The position numbers were made by a program, and so were the translations under genes. Shown here one piece after another: positions 6,121 to 12,302 of a DNA stretch of 12,625 bases (positions are counted from its first letter, which is position 1; every line of letters starts with the position of its first letter). The notes below the pieces were generated by a model. The model did no database searches. It had not been told where the DNA came from and saw only the letters and a list, made by a program, of their open reading frames with translations. The DNA is from Rhodobacterales bacterium. GTDB lineage: Bacteria; Pseudomonadota; Alphaproteobacteria; Rhodobacterales; Rhodobacteraceae. The stretch lies in contig JANXPK010000691.1 of NCBI GenBank assembly GCA_025357355.1, positions 1 to 12,625 on the forward strand. The letters run 5' to 3'.

Positions 6121-6735
6121 ATGCAGCGCAGAACCTTTGTGACGAGCGGTCTTGCGGTCTTGCTGGGGTCGGCGGCCTGGGCAGGCACCGGTTTCAAGCA
6201 GATCGACACCCAGTTCATCGCGGCGCTGGGGGGGCCGGATGATACCAACGGCACCAACGCGCAATTGTGGGGGCTGTGGACCAAGGACCCCGGTCCGCGC
6301 GGGGTGTATCTGTCCCTGTTCCCGGCGCTGCAAATGGCAGGCTACGCTCCGGCGGGGTGGAAGTTCGACCCTGCGGAATGGTGGATGGAGGAACACGGGC
6401 TGATCATGGAGAAGCCGCAGTTTCCGCTGGCACCGGGGCAATACCTGGTGACGGGCGGGCGGGAGGTGACCAGCGTGCTGACCATCGGGGCGCCGGATGC
6501 GACGGGCGCACAATCCTGGGCCTTGGCGGATGGCGCGACACTGGGGCAGGTCACCCATCTGGCCTGCCGGTCGGCGGTTTACCGGCCCGAGACGGCGGGG
6601 GCGGAATGCAGCCCCGGACAGGCGCGCAGTTTTGACTTTCCGCTGGGTCCGGGGGCCGTGATGCCAGCGGTAAGTGCCTGTGTGAAACGGGATTACGCGG
6701 TACTGTTCGTGATCGGGATGGCCGAGGCGAGTTGA
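6121..6735 (+). CDS. Secreted protein of unknown function with Tat-like signal peptide
   Basis: The ATG at 6121 follows GGGGAGG with 5-nt spacing, giving 204 aa. The N-terminus MQRRTFVTSGLAVLLGSAAWA has a twin arginine at 3-4 followed by T-F-V, a hydrophobic stretch and an A-W-A cleavage site near residue 21. It resembles a Tat signal, though it is short and not a full consensus, and Sec export is possible. The mature part (about 183 aa) is rich in Trp, Gly and Pro, for example GLWTKDPGPRGVYLSLFPALQ, AGWKFDPAEWWMEEHGLIMEKP and PLAPGQYLVTGGREVTSVLTIG. It has three cysteines, one near residue 150, another about 14 residues later and one near 188. I recognise no family or catalytic motif. It is divergent from the SRPBCC gene and convergent with the WYL regulator (27-nt gap). 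The reading frame is open upstream of 6121, but that extension lacks a signal and would mask this one. Confidence 0.8.
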   Translation: MQRRTFVTSGLAVLLGSAAWAGTGFKQIDTQFIAALGGPDDTNGTNAQLWGLWTKDPGPRGVYLSLFPALQMAGYAPAGWKFDPAEWWMEEHGLIMEKPQFPLAPGQYLVTGGREVTSVLTIGAPDATGAQSWALADGATLGQVTHLACRSAVYRPETAGAECSPGQARSFDFPLGPGAVMPAVSACVKRDYAVLFVIGMAEAS

Positions 6736-6762
6736 TCGCCCCTGTTACCGAGCTGGCCGTGA

Positions 6763-7482
6763 TCAGTTCCGGGTTTTGACAGACACAGGCGCCGCCAGCT
6801 GCGCGCTCCGCAACTGAGCCAGAAATTCGCGCAGCAAGGGCACGCGGCGGGGGCGGAAGCTGTCGGTGGTTTGGGTGATGTCGGACATGCTGCCAAGGTG
6901 AAAGCGGCGGAAGTCCTGGCGCAGGGTGCACCACGCCAAGAGCATCAGGGTGCGGTCGAGGAAGACCACCGACAGGGGCCAGATGCGGCGGCGGGTCGTG
7001 CTGCCGTCGCGGGCGGCGTAGGTGATGTCGAGCGCGCGTTCGTCCCAGCATGCCTCGCGGATCAGGGCTATAAAGGCGGGGGCGGCGGGGCGCTTTTCGA
7101 AACGATAGGTTTGCTGGACGGCGTGGATGGCCTGGCGTTGCACGCGTTCTGGCAGGCTGGCGGTGATCTTGGCCAAGGCGGCCTCGGCCGCGCGGGCGAG
7201 CGCGGGGTCACCGGCAAGGCGAACTTCGGCAAGACCGAGAACCAGCGCCTCGACCTCGAGCCTTGTGAACATCTGCGGCGGCAGGGCGGGGTCTTCGGTG
7301 AGGGTGTAGCCGACACCTGCCGCGCCGTCGATCAGGGCGCCACCGGAGCGCAGCGCGTCGATGTCGCGGTAAAGGGTGCGCGGCGAAACCTCGGTCTCCT
7401 CAGCCAGACGCGCGGCAGTAACGGGCTGCGGCAGGGTGCGCAGAGCGGTCAAGAGGCGGAACAGGCGGTCGGCGCGGGGCAT
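6763..7482 (-). CDS. YafY-family transcriptional regulator (HTH_11 + WYL domain)
   Basis: The ATG at 7482 yields 239 aa starting MPRADRLFRLLTALRTLPQP, the standard opening of this family. Upstream in-frame starts would extend across the promoter and are rejected. The N-terminal winged HTH of the DeoR/HTH_11 type covers about 1-60, with recognition region TAARLAEETEVSPRTLYRDI (22-41). The WYL domain spans about 136-215, with IREACWDERALDITYAARDG and the core LLAWCTLRQDFRRFHLGSM (181-199), where WCTL replaces the canonical W-Y-L. WYL domains sense small ligands or nucleic acids; YafY-type members commonly control a neighbouring enzyme gene. Here it is divergent from the GST-like gene across about 70 bp that carry a direct repeat, which suggests control of both itself and the GST. 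There is no obvious Shine-Dalgarno. Confidence 0.9.
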   Translation of the reverse strand: MPRADRLFRLLTALRTLPQPVTAARLAEETEVSPRTLYRDIDALRSGGALIDGAAGVGYTLTEDPALPPQMFTRLEVEALVLGLAEVRLAGDPALARAAEAALAKITASLPERVQRQAIHAVQQTYRFEKRPAAPAFIALIREACWDERALDITYAARDGSTTRRRIWPLSVVFLDRTLMLLAWCTLRQDFRRFHLGSMSDITQTTDSFRPRRVPLLREFLAQLRSAQLAAPVSVKTRN

Positions 7483-7488
7483 CTGATA

Positions 7489-7508
7489 CTGACAGGTTCT
7501 GGCAGGAT
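7489..7508. promoter_or_regulatory. Direct repeat, probable operator for the WYL regulator
   Basis: CTGACAGGTT (7489-7498) is followed at once by CTGGCAGGAT (7499-7508), with 8 of 10 bases identical and a period of one helical turn. It lies in the short spacer between the divergent WYL regulator and GST genes, starting 6 nt upstream of the regulator's ATG. CTGaCAG-type direct repeats are the kind of site I associate with YafY-like regulators next to small enzyme genes. The binding protein is inferred from position only. Confidence 0.5.
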
Positions 7509-7553
7509 GTCGGGAGCATAAGGGCGGCACCCAAAAACGCAAAGGAGAGAATG

Positions 7554-8165
7554 ATGATGACACTTATTCACGCCCCGAACTCACGCTCGACCCGGATTCT
7601 GGTGCTGATCGACGAGATGGGGATACGGGACAAGATCGAGATCAAATGCGTCGACCTGATACGCAATGATGGCACGGGGCGGCAGGACCCTGCCAATCCG
7701 CATCCCGAAGGCAAGGTTCCCGCGCTGATCCATGACGGGACGGTCATTACGGAAAGCGGCGCGATCATGCTGTATTTGACGGCCCTGTTCCCCGACAGCG
7801 GGCTGGCGCCCAAACCGGGCTCGGCCAGGCGGGGCGAGTACCTGACGTGGCTTTTCTGGTACCAAGGCGTGATGGAACCGGTGATGATGGCCGAGATGTT
7901 CGGGCTGAAGCATCCCGGGCTGGCGCGGAATTTCCGGGGTCTGCCCGAGATTGCCGCGCGGGTCCATGCGGCGCTGGCCAAGGGGCCGTGGCTGTGTGGC
8001 GAGTATTCGGCGGCGGACCTGATCTGCGCGTCTGCTTTCACGTTCATGCCGCAGTTCATGCCGGATGATCCGCTGATCCGTGACTGGGTGGCGCGGTATC
8101 AGGCGCGACCGGCGCTGGCGCGGGCCAAGGCGATGGATGCGGATTGGGCGGCGCAGGCGGCCTGA
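7554..8165 (+). CDS. Glutathione S-transferase family protein
   Basis: Three tandem ATGs occur at 7551, 7554 and 7557. GGAG at 7544-7547 favours 7554 (6-nt spacing), giving 203 aa. The thioredoxin-fold N-domain begins MTLIHAPNSRSTRILVLIDE, with serines near 10 and 12 where bacterial GSTs carry their catalytic Ser or Cys. EGKVPALI contains the cis-proline (P56) that positions glutathione, and TESGAIMLYL contains the E67-S68 pair that holds its gamma-glutamyl group. The C-terminal all-helical domain starts near 90, and KGPWLCGEYSAADLICASAF carries the conserved N-capping motif. Proteins of this type conjugate or reduce with glutathione; the substrate is not predictable. It is divergent from the WYL regulator and converges on the VOC gene with a 4-nt gap. 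Confidence 0.9.
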   Translation: MMTLIHAPNSRSTRILVLIDEMGIRDKIEIKCVDLIRNDGTGRQDPANPHPEGKVPALIHDGTVITESGAIMLYLTALFPDSGLAPKPGSARRGEYLTWLFWYQGVMEPVMMAEMFGLKHPGLARNFRGLPEIAARVHAALAKGPWLCGEYSAADLICASAFTFMPQFMPDDPLIRDWVARYQARPALARAKAMDADWAAQAA

Positions 8166-8169
8166 AGGA

Positions 8170-8529
8170 TCAGGCCGAGGCCGGGGGCGGTTCCCAAAGT
8201 TCGATCTGGTTGCCCTCGGGGTCGTGGATGCGGGCGAAGCGGCCAAAGTCGCCATCCCATTCGGCGCGGGTTTCAACGGCGATACCCGCGCCCTTGAGGG
8301 TGGCGATCATCTCGTCCATCCCTTCGACCCGCAGATTCAGCATGTATTGGCGTTCGGCGGGGAAATGGTCGGTGTCGATCTTGAAGGGCATGAAGATGGT
8401 TTGACCGGCGTCCTGGTGCCAATCATACGTGGTAATGCCGGGCAGAAGGTGGGTGTCGTACCATTTGGTCAGCGCGGCAGGGTCGTGCGCGCGAAAGAAG
8501 ATGCCGCCAATTCCAGTGACACGGGCCAT
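8170..8529 (-). CDS. VOC-fold protein (glyoxalase/bleomycin-resistance superfamily)
   Basis: The ATG at 8529 gives 119 aa. AGGAAAGG lies about 7 nt upstream on the complement. MARVTGIGGIFFRAHDPAALTKWYDTHLLPG is the first beta-alpha-beta unit of a VOC module, and IHDPEGNQIELWEPP (101-115) is the typical closing strand, where E110 is at the usual metal-ligand position. Only one VOC monomer (two modules) is present, so an active site would form in a dimer or within the monomer. Such proteins include glyoxalase I-like lyases, dioxygenases and drug-binding proteins; nothing points to one substrate. The gene ends 4 nt from the GST stop on the other strand. The EamA exporter lies 66 nt upstream on the same strand and could be co-transcribed. 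Confidence 0.9.
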   Translation of the reverse strand: MARVTGIGGIFFRAHDPAALTKWYDTHLLPGITTYDWHQDAGQTIFMPFKIDTDHFPAERQYMLNLRVEGMDEMIATLKGAGIAVETRAEWDGDFGRFARIHDPEGNQIELWEPPPASA

Positions 8530-8595
8530 GAGATTGCCTTTCCTGAAAGCAACGGGTCATCCCGCCGGCGAGCCTTGCAGAACTTTCGGCAATTT

Positions 8596-9477
8596 TCAAG
8601 CGGCGCGGGGGACGCGTGACAGTTGCACAGCCAGAATGCCGGCCATCGCGATCAACACCCCTGCGATGTCGGTGGGGCTGATATGTTCGCCCAGCAGGAG
8701 GGCGGCGATGGTGACGCCGAAGAACGGGTTGAGAAAGTGGAAGGTCGACGCGCGGACGGCACCGATGCGCTTGACGAGCGTGAACCACAGCAGGGTAGCA
8801 GCGAGGCCGGGGACGAAAAGCTGGTAGAGGAAGGCGAGGGTAAAGGAAAGCGAGAGATGGGCCGTCAAAGGCTCGGTCACGGCGGCGATCAGGGCGAGGG
8901 CGAGCGAGCCTACCCACATCTGCAGGCCGACCACCATCAAAAGGTTGCCGCCCGCTGAAACCGAGCGGACCGTGAGGGTGGCGATAGCGAGGGCGGTGGC
9001 GCCGATGAGGCAACAGGCGATGCCAACGGGGTCGGCGCCGCCGGTGACGCGAGTGCCCATGACGAGGGCGACCCCCGCGAAGCCCAGGGCGAGGCCAAGC
9101 TGGCCCAGCGGTCCGATCTTTTCGCGCCCCAGAAGCCAGCCGAGAGCGGCCACGATCAGCGGCATCGACGAGGCGATGATCGAGGCGAGCGAGGCTTGCA
9201 CCCATTGCAGGGCGATGAAGTTGAGGCCGAGGTAGAGGGCGTTCTGGCACAGGCCGAAGATTATGACGGAACGGGCGACCGGGCGGGTCAGGTGCCAGCT
9301 TTGGCCCAAGGCGCGCGCGAAGGTGACGGCAATCAGGCCAGAGGCGGCAAAGCGGAAGGTCAGTGCCCACAGGGGCGGGGCATCGGCCACGATGAGGCGG
9401 GCGGTGGCAAAGGCCGAGGACCACATCACCGAAAAGGCGAGGCCCATCAGGAGGGCGGGGACGTCAAGGCGGGGCAT
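8596..9477 (-). CDS. EamA/DMT-superfamily inner-membrane transporter
   Basis: The ATG at 9477 gives 293 aa beginning MPRLDVPALLMGLAFSVMWS. A TTG at 9501 would add 8 residues, and neither start has a strong ribosome site. The protein has about ten hydrophobic segments in two homologous EamA repeats: about 8-135, with WSSAFATARLIV, FGLCQNALYLGLNFIALQWV and ASIIASSMPLIVAALGWLLG, and about 148-288, with FLYQLFVPGLAATLLWFTLVK and FHFLNPFFGVTIAALLLGE. The second repeat's P-F-F-G-V helix and final ...DIAGVLIAMAGILAV helix are standard for RhaT/YdcZ-like exporters. Members export amino acids, metabolites or drugs, but the substrate cannot be read from sequence. The HU gene upstream is insulated by a terminator, so this gene needs its own promoter in 9478-9565. 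The VOC gene follows 66 nt downstream. Confidence 0.93.
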   Translation of the reverse strand: MPRLDVPALLMGLAFSVMWSSAFATARLIVADAPPLWALTFRFAASGLIAVTFARALGQSWHLTRPVARSVIIFGLCQNALYLGLNFIALQWVQASLASIIASSMPLIVAALGWLLGREKIGPLGQLGLALGFAGVALVMGTRVTGGADPVGIACCLIGATALAIATLTVRSVSAGGNLLMVVGLQMWVGSLALALIAAVTEPLTAHLSLSFTLAFLYQLFVPGLAATLLWFTLVKRIGAVRASTFHFLNPFFGVTIAALLLGEHISPTDIAGVLIAMAGILAVQLSRVPRAA

Positions 9478-9563
9478 GGTCCGGCTTTCGGGAAGGGCCA
9501 ACGTTCGGCAAGGCGTGTGTCAGGGGCGCGCAGCGATCTTTTGCAGAGAACCCTTGACCCCGC

Positions 9564-9593
9564 AAGCAAAAGGGCCGCCCGGAAGCGACCCTT
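9564..9593 (-). terminator. Intrinsic terminator of the HU gene
   Basis: Read on the minus strand, AAGGGTCGC (9593-9585) and GCGGCCCTT (9578-9570) pair over 9 bp including one G-U, around a TTCCGG loop, followed by a short T-rich stretch (CCCTTTTGCTT). It begins 21 nt after the HU stop, in the right orientation. It separates HU from the EamA gene. Confidence 0.7.
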
Positions 9594-9614
9594 GAAAAGC
9601 AGCAAAGCGGTCGG

Positions 9615-9902
9615 TCAGGCGTTGACGCTGTCTTTCAGCGACTTGGCAATGGCAAACTTGACCTGCTTGTCGGCGCCTTTGGTCACAGTCTCGCCCGTTG
9701 CGGGATTGCGGACCTGACGTTCGGGACGGGCGCGGCAGGCAACCTTGCCGAGGCCCGGCAGCGTCACGGCGCCACCGGCGGCCACTTCGCGCGTCACAAC
9801 GGCGGCAATGGCGTCGAGAGCGGCACTTGCGGTCTTCTTGTCGGAGCCCATGGCATCGGCCAGGGCAGCAACGAGCTGGGTCTTGGTCATTGGTTTCGAC
9901 AT
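9615..9902 (-). CDS. hup: HU-family DNA-binding protein
   Basis: The ATG at 9902 gives 95 aa, and an AAGGGGA element lies about 8 nt upstream. The frame stays open to 10058, but that part is leader, not protein. MTKTQLVAALADAMGSDKKTASAALDAI (5-32) is the helical dimerisation region. The HU signature GLGKVACRARPERQVRNPATGE (50-71) includes the beta-arm with R65-N66-P67-A-T-G, whose proline intercalates into DNA. The end FAIAKSLKDSVN matches the family. HU is an abundant nucleoid protein that bends DNA non-specifically. It has its own terminator (9564-9593) and a structured upstream region, and lies 133 nt after the amn stop. Strong, growth-related expression is expected from family knowledge. 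Confidence 0.95.
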   Translation of the reverse strand: MSKPMTKTQLVAALADAMGSDKKTASAALDAIAAVVTREVAAGGAVTLPGLGKVACRARPERQVRNPATGETVTKGADKQVKFAIAKSLKDSVNA

Positions 9903-9923
9903 CTTGGTGTCCCCTTGTTCGGA

Positions 9924-9963
9924 TCCGCATGATTTGCGGAAATCATTCCGGCCTTTTGCGGCC
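9924..9963 (-). promoter_or_regulatory. Overlapping hairpins in the HU upstream region
   Basis: Four inverted repeats overlap or abut: TCCGCA/TGCGGA (9924-9929/9935-9940, loop 5), ATGATTT/AAATCAT (9929-9935/9940-9946, loop GCGG), CGGAA/TTCCG (9937-9941/9946-9950, loop ATCA) and GGCC/GGCC (9950-9953/9960-9963). The first two share bases and cannot form at the same time. The block ends 22-60 nt upstream of the HU ATG, so it is in the mRNA leader or the promoter. Alternative structures or a protein-binding site are both possible. Confidence 0.4.
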
Positions 9964-10035
9964 TGCGCGCCCGCTACACAGGTTTTTGCCGGGCAAAGCA
10001 AGTATTTTCCGTGGTTTTGTTCGTAAAGCCCGATT

Positions 10036-11514
10036 TCAAAGGAAGGCTGTTTCCTCAAAGCTGCGCAACTTGCGGCTGTGAATCTCGCCCAGCGGCATGA
10101 CGCGCAGATGTTCCATCGCGCGCACGCCGATCTGCAGATGGCGGCTGACCTGGGTCTTGTAGAATTGGGTTGCCATGCCGGGCAGCTTCAATTCGCCATG
10201 CAGCGGCTTGTCGGACACGCACAGAAGGGTGCCGTAGGGCACGCGAAAGCGAAAGCCGTTGGCGGCGATGGTGGCACTTTCCATGTCGAGGGCGATGGCG
10301 CGCGATTGCGACAGGCGACGGACCGGGCCGGACTGGTCGCGCAGTTCCCAGTTGCGGTTGTCGATGGTGGCGACGGTGCCGGTGCGCATGATGGCCTTGA
10401 GGTCGTAGCCTTGCAGCTGCGTAATCTCGGCGACGGCCTGCTGCAGGGCAATCTGAATCTCGGCCAGCGCCGGGATCGGCACCCAGATCGGCAGATCATC
10501 GTCCAGCACGTGATCCTCGCGCAGATAGGCGTGGGCGAGGCAGAAGTCGCCAAGGCTCTGGCTGTTCCTGAGCCCCGCGCAATGGCCGAGCATCAGCCAG
10601 GCATGGGGGCGCAGAACGGCGATGTGGTCGGTGGCGGTCTTGGCGTTGGACGGGCCGATGCCGATGTTGACCAAGGTGATCCCATCGCCATCCGCCCGTT
10701 TCAGATGATAGGTCGGCATCTGCGGCGACTTGCCCGAAGCGGCGATTTCCTGATCTGGCCGGGTGATCGAGGCATTGCCGCCGGTGACAAACTCGGTATA
10801 GCCCAAGGTGGGATCGCCCAGGGCGGCGCGGGCGATAGCCTCGAATTCATCGACATAAAACTGGTAGTTGGTGAACAGGACGTAGTTCTGAAAATGGCTG
10901 GGGTCGGTCGCGGTGTAATGTGACAGCCGCGCCAGGCTGTAATCGACGCGCTGCGCGGTGAAGGGAGCCAAGGGGCGCGAGCCGTCGGGGTTATGGGTGC
11001 GGGTGCCGTTGACGATGTCGTCGTTGGTGGTGGCAAGGTCGGGCACGTCGAACACATCGCGCAGCGAAAAGTCGAGCGAGCCTTCTTGCGGCACCAGCAT
11101 GTCGGGGCTGCCGGCCACCGCGAAATGCACCGGAATGGGCGTGTCGGACACGCCGATCTGCACCGAAACGCCATGGTTTTCCATCAAGAGCCCGATCTGC
11201 TGGGTCAGGTAATTGCGGAACAGATCAGGCCGGGTGACGGTGGTGGCATAGGTTCCCGGGCGCGAGACATGGCCGAACGACAGCCGTGAGTCGGTCTTGG
11301 CAAAACTGGTCACGGTCAGCCTGATCTCGGGGTAGAACGCCCGGATGCGGGTCTGCGGCTTGCCTTTGATCACGGTTTCGCTGAAGTGCCGGGTCAGAAA
11401 TTCGGTCGCCTCGGCATAAAGCTGGTTGAGGCGCGCGACGGCTGCGGCGGCATCGGTAAAGCTGCGGGTTTCCTTGGCAGCGGGGGTCAGGATCAGGGTT
11501 TTGTCGTCGTTCAT
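10036..11514 (-). CDS. amn: AMP nucleosidase
   Basis: AMP nucleosidase hydrolyses AMP to adenine and ribose 5-phosphate in the cytosol and helps balance adenylate pools. The ATG at 11514 gives 492 aa, close to the 484 aa of E. coli Amn. An in-frame ATG at 11544 adds 10 residues and cannot be excluded, and both starts have weak ribosome sites. The N-terminal AMN-specific domain covers about 10-165 (SFTDAAAAVARLNQLYAEA, RPDLFRNYLTQQIGLLMENH). The C-terminal nucleoside-phosphorylase-like domain includes GIGPSNAKTATDHIAVLRPH, G-H-C-A-G-L (310-315), LREDHVLDDDLP, and the base/ribose-binding A-L-D-M-E-S-A-T with M411-E412. SDKPLHGELKLPGM and FYKTQVSRHLQIG near the end are also typical. It sits upstream of HU on the same strand, with 133 nt between them and no evident terminator, so read-through is possible. 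Confidence 0.95.
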   Translation of the reverse strand: MNDDKTLILTPAAKETRSFTDAAAAVARLNQLYAEATEFLTRHFSETVIKGKPQTRIRAFYPEIRLTVTSFAKTDSRLSFGHVSRPGTYATTVTRPDLFRNYLTQQIGLLMENHGVSVQIGVSDTPIPVHFAVAGSPDMLVPQEGSLDFSLRDVFDVPDLATTNDDIVNGTRTHNPDGSRPLAPFTAQRVDYSLARLSHYTATDPSHFQNYVLFTNYQFYVDEFEAIARAALGDPTLGYTEFVTGGNASITRPDQEIAASGKSPQMPTYHLKRADGDGITLVNIGIGPSNAKTATDHIAVLRPHAWLMLGHCAGLRNSQSLGDFCLAHAYLREDHVLDDDLPIWVPIPALAEIQIALQQAVAEITQLQGYDLKAIMRTGTVATIDNRNWELRDQSGPVRRLSQSRAIALDMESATIAANGFRFRVPYGTLLCVSDKPLHGELKLPGMATQFYKTQVSRHLQIGVRAMEHLRVMPLGEIHSRKLRSFEETAFL

Positions 11515-11603
11515 CTTGTCATCTTTGCGGAATTGATCGGGCATCTAAGGCCGAAGCCTGTGGTCTGGCAAGTGAAGATGTGATGACGGATGCGACGGCC
11601 AGA

Positions 11604-11660
11604 GCAGGGGGTTTCACACCCCCTGCACCCCAGTGGGATATTTGGGGACCCATGATGGGG
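11604..11660 (+). repeat. Intergenic hairpin repeat, copy 2
   Basis: GCAGGGGGT (11604-11612) and ACCCCCTGC (11618-11626) form a perfect 9-bp stem around the loop TTCAC, the same loop and core as at 4142-4160. A tail GTGGGATATTTGGGGACC (11633-11650) begins like the GTGGAGCATTTTTG tail of copy 1 but then diverges, and the second small hairpin is missing. It ends just before the methyltransferase stop codon, in the 119-nt gap upstream of amn. No U-tract follows on either strand, so termination is uncertain. A small CCCAT-G-ATGGG palindrome sits at 11649-11659. Confidence 0.6.
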
Positions 11661-11663
11661 GCG

Positions 11664-12302
11664 TCAGACCGCGTGGAACAGCACAATCGAGGCGCGGTCG
11701 CTGGCATGTTCGGGGTCGCGGGCAAGGGCAGAGGGGCCATAGACTGCGACCTGGATCAGGCGCAAGCCGTCGATCTGTCCTGCGGCTTGCAGGTCGGCAA
11801 GGGCGCGGTCGAAACCAAGATCGAACCAGACGCGCTGATTGATCGACAGGGCGAATAGTGCGCCGGGAAGGGCCACGGCGAGCATGGGGCCAAAGGCGGC
11901 GGGACCGACGTGACCGGCGGTGAAGGTGCCGGAACTGGTGACGCCATTGTAGCGGCGCGGCAGGGTCAGGGGCTGGGTCACATCGGCGCGGATCAGGGTG
12001 CGGTAGAGATGCTTTTCGGCGGCGCGGTCCAGCATTTCGGCGGAGAAGTCCAGCGCGTCGATGTCGCCCGCGCAGCCCATTGCGCGCAGATGTTCGGCCA
12101 GAAGCCCGGTGCCGGCGCCGACATCGAGCATGGGGCCGCCGCCCCCCGCCGCAAGAAAAAGGCGGGCGACGTGGGCGGGCAGGTTGTATTGCATGTCGCG
12201 GGCAAAGCCGCTGTCATAGCTGGCGGCCCAGTCGCGATAGAGGCGCAGGGTGGCGTCGGCACCGGTCAGGGCAAGGGTGGCCGCAAGGTCGGGGTCGGTC
12301 AT
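11664..12302 (-). CDS. Class I SAM-dependent methyltransferase
   Basis: The ATG at 12302 gives 212 aa. LYRDWAASYDSGFARDMQYNLP (21-42) is a common lead-in for small-molecule methyltransferases of the UbiE/Methyltransf_11/25 kind. Motif I is L59-D-V-G-A-G-T-G66, which binds the methionine part of SAM. The acidic post-I residue is D85 in IDALDFSAEML, and IRADVTQPLTLP is near motif II. The rest, with VTSSGTFTAGHVGPAAFGPML and ALSINQRVWFDLGF, is the substrate side. The acceptor is unknown. The start overlaps the uxuA stop as ATGA, so translation is probably coupled and the two share a transcript. That pairing is not an obvious biochemical one. Its stop lies 120 nt before the more upstream of the two candidate amn starts. 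Confidence 0.9.
   Translation of the reverse strand: MTDPDLAATLALTGADATLRLYRDWAASYDSGFARDMQYNLPAHVARLFLAAGGGGPMLDVGAGTGLLAEHLRAMGCAGDIDALDFSAEMLDRAAEKHLYRTLIRADVTQPLTLPRRYNGVTSSGTFTAGHVGPAAFGPMLAVALPGALFALSINQRVWFDLGFDRALADLQAAGQIDGLRLIQVAVYGPSALARDPEHASDRASIVLFHAV

Noticed and set aside
9903..10058. 52-codon N-terminal extension of HU
   Set aside because: HU proteins are about 90-95 aa, and the extension covers the structured leader and the amn stop region.
10078..10923. 281-codon plus-strand frame opposite amn
   Set aside because: Gly/Asp/Val-rich shadow with no motifs. AMP nucleosidase on the minus strand is certain.
11604..11626. Hairpin as an intrinsic terminator of the methyltransferase gene
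   Set aside because: No T-run follows the stem on the minus strand, and the same core occurs elsewhere as part of a repeat, so it is reported as a repeat.
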